Assembly (NCBI GenBank): GCA_028280635.1
Contig: JANQLM010000104.1
Location: 88,182 to 152,181 of the forward strand
Origin: Halieaceae bacterium
GTDB taxonomy: Bacteria; Pseudomonadota; Gammaproteobacteria; Pseudomonadales; Halieaceae
Length of the DNA: 64,000 bases
Direction of reading: 5' to 3'
In this document: in pieces, positions 60,693 to 64,000 of the stretch
How the letters are laid out: each line of letters opens with the position of its first letter
Position numbering within the stretch: position 1 is the first letter of the stretch
The notes under the pieces: generated by a model
Database searches by the model: none
What the model was told of the DNA's origin: nothing
What the model saw: only the letters and a program-made list of their open reading frames with translations
Program-made: the position numbers and the translations under genes

Positions 60693-61793
60693 ATGCTGAC
60701 GACAACCATTTTTCCTGGACGTTACCTACAAGGTGCACATGCTCTCACCGTATTGGGGGAAGAGTGCGAACGACTTGGCGCTCGCCCACTGTTGATTGAA
60801 GACCCATTTGTGCGCTCGGAGCTACACACCCAGCTTGAGGCGGGTTTTGCAAACGCTGGAACGGTGATGTTCGAAGAATTTGGCGGCGAGTGCTCCGAGG
60901 CCGAGATCGACCGCCTGACCGCGAGTGCCCGTTCCGGTGCCTGCGACGTCATCGTTGGTGCAGGTGGAGGCAAGGCGCTGGATACCGCCAAGGCTGTCGC
61001 GCATGAACTGAAACTTCCTGTAGTCATCGTCCCCACGCTGGCGTCTACGGACGCGCCCTGTAGCGCGCTGTCGGTAATCTACTCAGAAGCCGGCGTGTTC
61101 GAAAGCTACCTGGTATTGCCCCGCAACCCGGACGTGGTCGTTGTAGACACGGCGTTGATTGCCGCGGCACCGGTGCGATTTCTGGTGGCGGGCATGGGTG
61201 ATGCGCTGGCCACCTGGTTTGAGGCAGACTCCTGCCGCATTCGTCGCGCGGCGAACATGACCGGGCGACCGGGGAGTATGACGGCGTATTCTCTGGCCCG
61301 GTTGTGCTATGACACGCTGCTTGAGTATGGTCCACTCGCCAAAGCTGCGGTTGAAACACAGAGTGTTACGCCCGCTCTTGAGCACGTGGTTGAGGCTAAC
61401 ACTCTACTGTCTGGTCTGGGTTTCGAGAGCGGTGGACTGGCCGCCTGTCATGCTATTCACAACGGCCTGACAAGCCTTGAGGCCACTCACGCATATTGGC
61501 ACGGCGAGAAGGTCGCCATCGGAGTGCTTGCGGCTTTGTTTCTCACCGATAAAAGCCGCGACCTGATCGATGAGGTCTACGGGTTTTGCGAGGCGGTGGG
61601 TCTGCCCACCACGTTGGCCGACATTGGCCTCCCGGACCCTACCGATGAAGACCTGGAACTGGTAGCCAGCACGGCTTGCGCACCGGGCGAGACGATCCAT
61701 AACGAGCCTGCCGAGGTGAAACCCGAAACCGTCCTGTGGGCGCTGAAGACTGCCGATCAAGAAGGCCGCAGGCGCGCAGGCATAACCGGGTAG
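60693..61793 (+). CDS. gldA: Glycerol dehydrogenase GldA
   Basis: Iron/zinc-containing alcohol dehydrogenase family, 366 residues. FPGRYLQGAHAL at the N terminus, NAD-binding GAGGGKALDTAKAVA, PTLASTDAPCSALSVIY, and metal ligands in MGDALATWFEAD (Asp), CHAIHNGLT (His) and YWHGEKVAIGVL (His). Length matches E. coli GldA (367). It oxidises glycerol to dihydroxyacetone with NAD+, or works in reverse. Start ATG at 60693. Confidence 0.94.
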   Translation: MLTTTIFPGRYLQGAHALTVLGEECERLGARPLLIEDPFVRSELHTQLEAGFANAGTVMFEEFGGECSEAEIDRLTASARSGACDVIVGAGGGKALDTAKAVAHELKLPVVIVPTLASTDAPCSALSVIYSEAGVFESYLVLPRNPDVVVVDTALIAAAPVRFLVAGMGDALATWFEADSCRIRRAANMTGRPGSMTAYSLARLCYDTLLEYGPLAKAAVETQSVTPALEHVVEANTLLSGLGFESGGLAACHAIHNGLTSLEATHAYWHGEKVAIGVLAALFLTDKSRDLIDEVYGFCEAVGLPTTLADIGLPDPTDEDLELVASTACAPGETIHNEPAEVKPETVLWALKTADQEGRRRAGITG

Positions 61794-61823
61794 GCCTGGA
61801 CTCAACAGCCGGAGAAGGAGAGC

Positions 61824-61843
61824 CCCGGCTCTAGAGAGCCGGG
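61824..61843. terminator. Hairpin between gldA and the TerB-like gene
   Basis: CCCGGCTC-TAGA-GAGCCGGG, an 8-bp perfect GC-rich stem 30 bp after the gldA stop, between convergent genes. No T run follows directly. Confidence 0.5.
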
Positions 61844-61869
61844 AATCGCCGGGCTTTGCGGGCAAGGCC

Positions 61870-62301
61870 TTACTCGGCACCGAGCCCCGCTACCTCTGCA
61901 TAGCTCAGCTGCAGGGCTTCACAGATCATATTGAAGTAGCCGGCCTCCGCACTGGCCACCTTGTCGTCGGCATGCAGCACCTGGATCAGGGCCTGAACCA
62001 GGCTGATGCGCTGCTCCTTGGGCAGTTTCGGGCCAATACGGGAAACGTACTTCTCCAGCGGGGCGGTTTCATAGAGTGCCGACTTGGAGGCCACCCGCAC
62101 GTCTGCACTGCTGATCTCCTCGCCCAGGTACTCCTGCAGTACTTTTTGCACGGTTTCCACTTCGGCGGCGTCGGTGTAGGCGTCCACGTCGGTGGCCCGC
62201 GCGAGTACCATCACCAGCAGTTCGCGGTAGGCCTCGGGGCCGGGTTCGCTTCGGTCCCCACCGAATAGTTGCCGAATGTTGAGCAAATCAGACAGTGCCA
62301 T
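61870..62301 (-). CDS. TerB-like (tellurite-resistance/DjlA N-terminal type) protein
   Basis: A 143-residue all-helical protein: PEAYRELLVMVLARATDVDAYTDAAEVETVQKVLQEYLG and the second half VQALIQVLHADDKVASAEAGYFNMICEAL with the acidic D..D/E signs of TerB repeats that bind metals. It begins MALSDLLNIRQLFGGD. Similar small TerB proteins are common; the physiological role is unclear. Confidence 0.8.
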   Translation of the reverse strand: MALSDLLNIRQLFGGDRSEPGPEAYRELLVMVLARATDVDAYTDAAEVETVQKVLQEYLGEEISSADVRVASKSALYETAPLEKYVSRIGPKLPKEQRISLVQALIQVLHADDKVASAEAGYFNMICEALQLSYAEVAGLGAE

Positions 62302-62367
62302 GGCTTGATCCCTGGTTAATTTCCATTGTGTAGAAGATTGTGTACAAGACTGCAGTATACGACCACT

Positions 62368-63024
62368 CTACGGCTCCGCGTCCAGACAGAACAGAACGCG
62401 TGTCTGCCCGGTGCCTACAATCGGCGGTGAGCGATGCACTAGACCGTTGCCGGATCTGTCGGGGTCTCCTTTCATGATGCCCACCCAGAAGGGCTCAAAA
62501 TGGGCGGGTTCGCCGAATCGGATGATCTTGTGGTTTGGCGCGCCGCGCTCCAGCATGAAGCGGTCGACCTGCTCGTTGCGCAGCCACTCGGTTGCGGGCC
62601 CCTGGTAGGTACAGATCATACGCAGGTACCGGGTGTCGACGTGAAAGCGTCCGCAGTTGTTGCTGTCAGTCGTCACCAACTGGAATCTTGTGTCGCGATT
62701 GCCGCTCAGAGTGAAGAAGCGGTCTGCCAGCAGGCAAAGGTCCGCCAGCAGGTGATCGAAGCTCCGGGGATCGAGCCTCCGCTCCCGCAACAGGGCGGTA
62801 ACATCGCCCGCGAACGAGTCTGCCGATGTCCGAAGACGCCGCTTCGGCAACTGTGAGGCGGCGAGTACGGCGACCTCGCGGGCAATGTGCAGTTCAACCG
62901 GGCGTTGCCAGAGGCTGAGGTTAATGTCGGGGAGAGCGATGCTCTCCAGTACCTCGGGCCCGGTTCCCACCAGGTGGGGCGATGGCGCAGCCGGGGCGTC
63001 GAGTGACATTGCAGTGTGTTGCAT
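62368..63024 (-). CDS. DUF1826 family protein, copy 2
   Basis: A 218-residue paralogue of the protein at 59775. Conserved blocks: GRFHVDTRYLRMICTYQGPATEWL within family order (H128, D130), GIMKGDP, GLVHRSPPIV (H197, R198) and TRVLFCLD (R209). The N-terminal half differs strongly from copy 1. A very good Zur-like box lies 35 bp upstream of its start. So both DUF1826 copies appear zinc-regulated. Confidence 0.87.
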   Translation of the reverse strand: MQHTAMSLDAPAAPSPHLVGTGPEVLESIALPDINLSLWQRPVELHIAREVAVLAASQLPKRRLRTSADSFAGDVTALLRERRLDPRSFDHLLADLCLLADRFFTLSGNRDTRFQLVTTDSNNCGRFHVDTRYLRMICTYQGPATEWLRNEQVDRFMLERGAPNHKIIRFGEPAHFEPFWVGIMKGDPDRSGNGLVHRSPPIVGTGQTRVLFCLDAEP

Positions 63025-63058
63025 GGCAGGAATTCAGGGATCAAGCTGTTAACGCTAC

Positions 63059-63071
63059 GTTATATCATAAC
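63059..63071. promoter_or_regulatory. Zur-like box between DUF1826 copy 2 and the truncated receptor gene
   Basis: GTTATATCATAAC, 11 of 12 matches to the core. It may govern the minus-strand DUF1826 gene (35 bp away) and perhaps the plus-strand receptor fragment at 63298. The 227 bp in between contain no recognised gene. Confidence 0.7.
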
Positions 63072-63297
63072 TGTATGATGGCGGCTGGCAACCGGATCCG
63101 GGCCACTGCGGCTCTGCACCTGCACTTCGCCCCGCGCGCGGAAGCTGCGGAGCTTTGCGCGCAGCTCCGCTGGATTCCGAGATGAGGGTGACGCTACATA
63201 CGCGACGCACAATTCTGCTATTGTCTGCGGCCGCAGGGTCCCGTTACCTCGCGAGCCAGCCGGCAACACTGCAGCAGCGCGCAGATTGGAGTAGTTT

Positions 63298-63933
63298 ATG
63301 AGTCGCAAGTGCACGGCAATGCCCACCCGTCTTATGGTTCGCCGCATCGCTCTCCTGCTGTTACCCCTGCAGGCTTACGCCCACCAGGAAACCCGTACCA
63401 TGGAGGAGACCATCGTGACCGGGCGCCGCCAGGTGCTGGTCGGTGAGGCGCGCAGTGCATCTGAGGGTGTTATCGGGCAGATGGACCTGGCGATTCGCCC
63501 GCTGCTGCGGCCGGGTGACGTGTTGGAAGCGGTGCCGGGCCTGATTGTGACCCAACATAGCGGTTCCGGGAAATCCAACCAGATGTTCCTGCGCGGTTTC
63601 AATCTGGATCACGGTACCGACTTTGCCACCTGGATCGACGGTATGCCGGTCAATATGCGCTCCCATGGGCACGGCCATTCGCGTTATGGGCTGGCCGCCG
63701 GTGTTTGGACGAACGATATCGGTAAAGCTCTGCGAATGTCGAGTCAGTTGGAAGCAGGCACGGTCTGGATCAACACTTATCGAGCTGCCAGCATCCTGGC
63801 ACCGTTCGGTGGATACAAGCGCAGTGGTCTGGGTCGAGAAAACGGTCGAGAGGCGATCGACGAATACTTGCAGACCAAATCGGTTTGGATTGACACCAGC
63901 GGAGTAGTGCCTAACCCGTTTGTTATGCGTTAG
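63298..63933 (+). pseudogene. TonB receptor plug fused in frame to an aldehyde dehydrogenase C terminus
   Basis: Residues 1-127 are a signal peptide, TonB box (MEETIVTGRRQVL) and plug of a TonB receptor (DVLEAVPGLIVTQHSGSGKS, LRGFNLDHGTDFATWIDGMP, NMRSHGHGH). From about residue 128 the sequence is the C terminus of an NAD-dependent aldehyde dehydrogenase: RYGLAAGVWTND, LEAGTVWINTY, PFGGYKRSGLGRENG, EYLQTKSVWID. Neither part is complete: no receptor barrel, no ALDH catalytic Cys or cofactor domain. A deletion joining two genes near 63679 explains this. SD TTGGAGTAG precedes the ATG at 63298. Confidence 0.85.
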
Positions 63934-64000
63934 AAACCCCGAAAAATCGTTATCACAGTTGATAAACTAGGTTGTCTCGCCGAGGATTAGATAACGACAA

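Overview
The window is a GC-rich chromosomal segment of a gammaproteobacterium. MsrA, RimO, RsmE, HtpX, a Zur-family regulator, a DksA paralogue and many TonB-dependent receptors all fit that class. A close homologue of divinyl-(proto)chlorophyllide 8-vinyl reductase (BciA) and the many SDR, EthD and TonB genes suggest a marine, Halieaceae-like lineage related to aerobic anoxygenic phototrophs. That placement is an inference from gene content.

Layout. 1-2031: an RND efflux pump (transporter cut by the window edge) with its membrane fusion protein. 2.2-12.6 kb: housekeeping and accessory genes (peroxiredoxin, BciA-like reductase, DUF1810, two SDRs, an aminotransferase, a DegP-like protease, DUF1499, EthD, HtpX, a J-domain protein and a VWA protein). 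13.1 kb: msrA. 13.7-19.1 kb: a zinc-starvation cluster. It holds an ABC transporter (FtsX-like permease plus ATPase), a divergent DUF3299 protein, and a minus-strand operon of His-rich DUF2796 protein, zur, a MerC-like protein and a COG0523 GTPase. 19.7-25.9 kb: an ABC-2/DUF3526 transporter and a TonB receptor. 25.9-33.3 kb: carbamate kinase with a cyclic-2,3-diphosphoglycerate-synthetase-like protein, rsmE, DUF819, rimO and isocitrate dehydrogenase. 33.6-38.7 kb: a BNR/sortilin-like protein whose 3' end also occurs as a second, detached copy about 1.9 kb away, with a GST gene and a tetR gene between the two copies. 39-47 kb: a second zinc cluster (a DksA lacking its zinc-finger cysteines, DUF1636, a 70-residue membrane protein, a ZnuCBA-like ABC transporter, a COG0523 GTPase, a WD40 protein, an unknown protein and DUF1289). 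47.5-51.2 kb: a TonB receptor with a PepSY membrane protein. 51.2-54.1 kb: copper resistance (csoR, copA, copB). 54.3-58.4 kb: a siderophore receptor, a 6-PTPS-like protein and an unknown protein. 58.5-63.9 kb: a third COG0523 gene with DUF1826, gldA, a TerB-like protein, a second DUF1826, and a TonB plug fused in frame to an aldehyde dehydrogenase tail.

The unifying signal is a set of seven 13-bp dyads resembling the gammaproteobacterial Zur box (working consensus GWTATRNYATAAC), placed before zinc-related transcription units across 48 kb. Together they point to an unusually large Zur regulon covering zinc import, metal allocation by three GTPases, replacement of a zinc protein (DksA) and several unstudied families (DUF1826, DUF1636, DUF3299, a WD40 protein). 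Copper and iron genes with their own operator-like sites lie beside it. No rRNA or tRNA genes, CRISPR arrays or insertion sequences were recognised.
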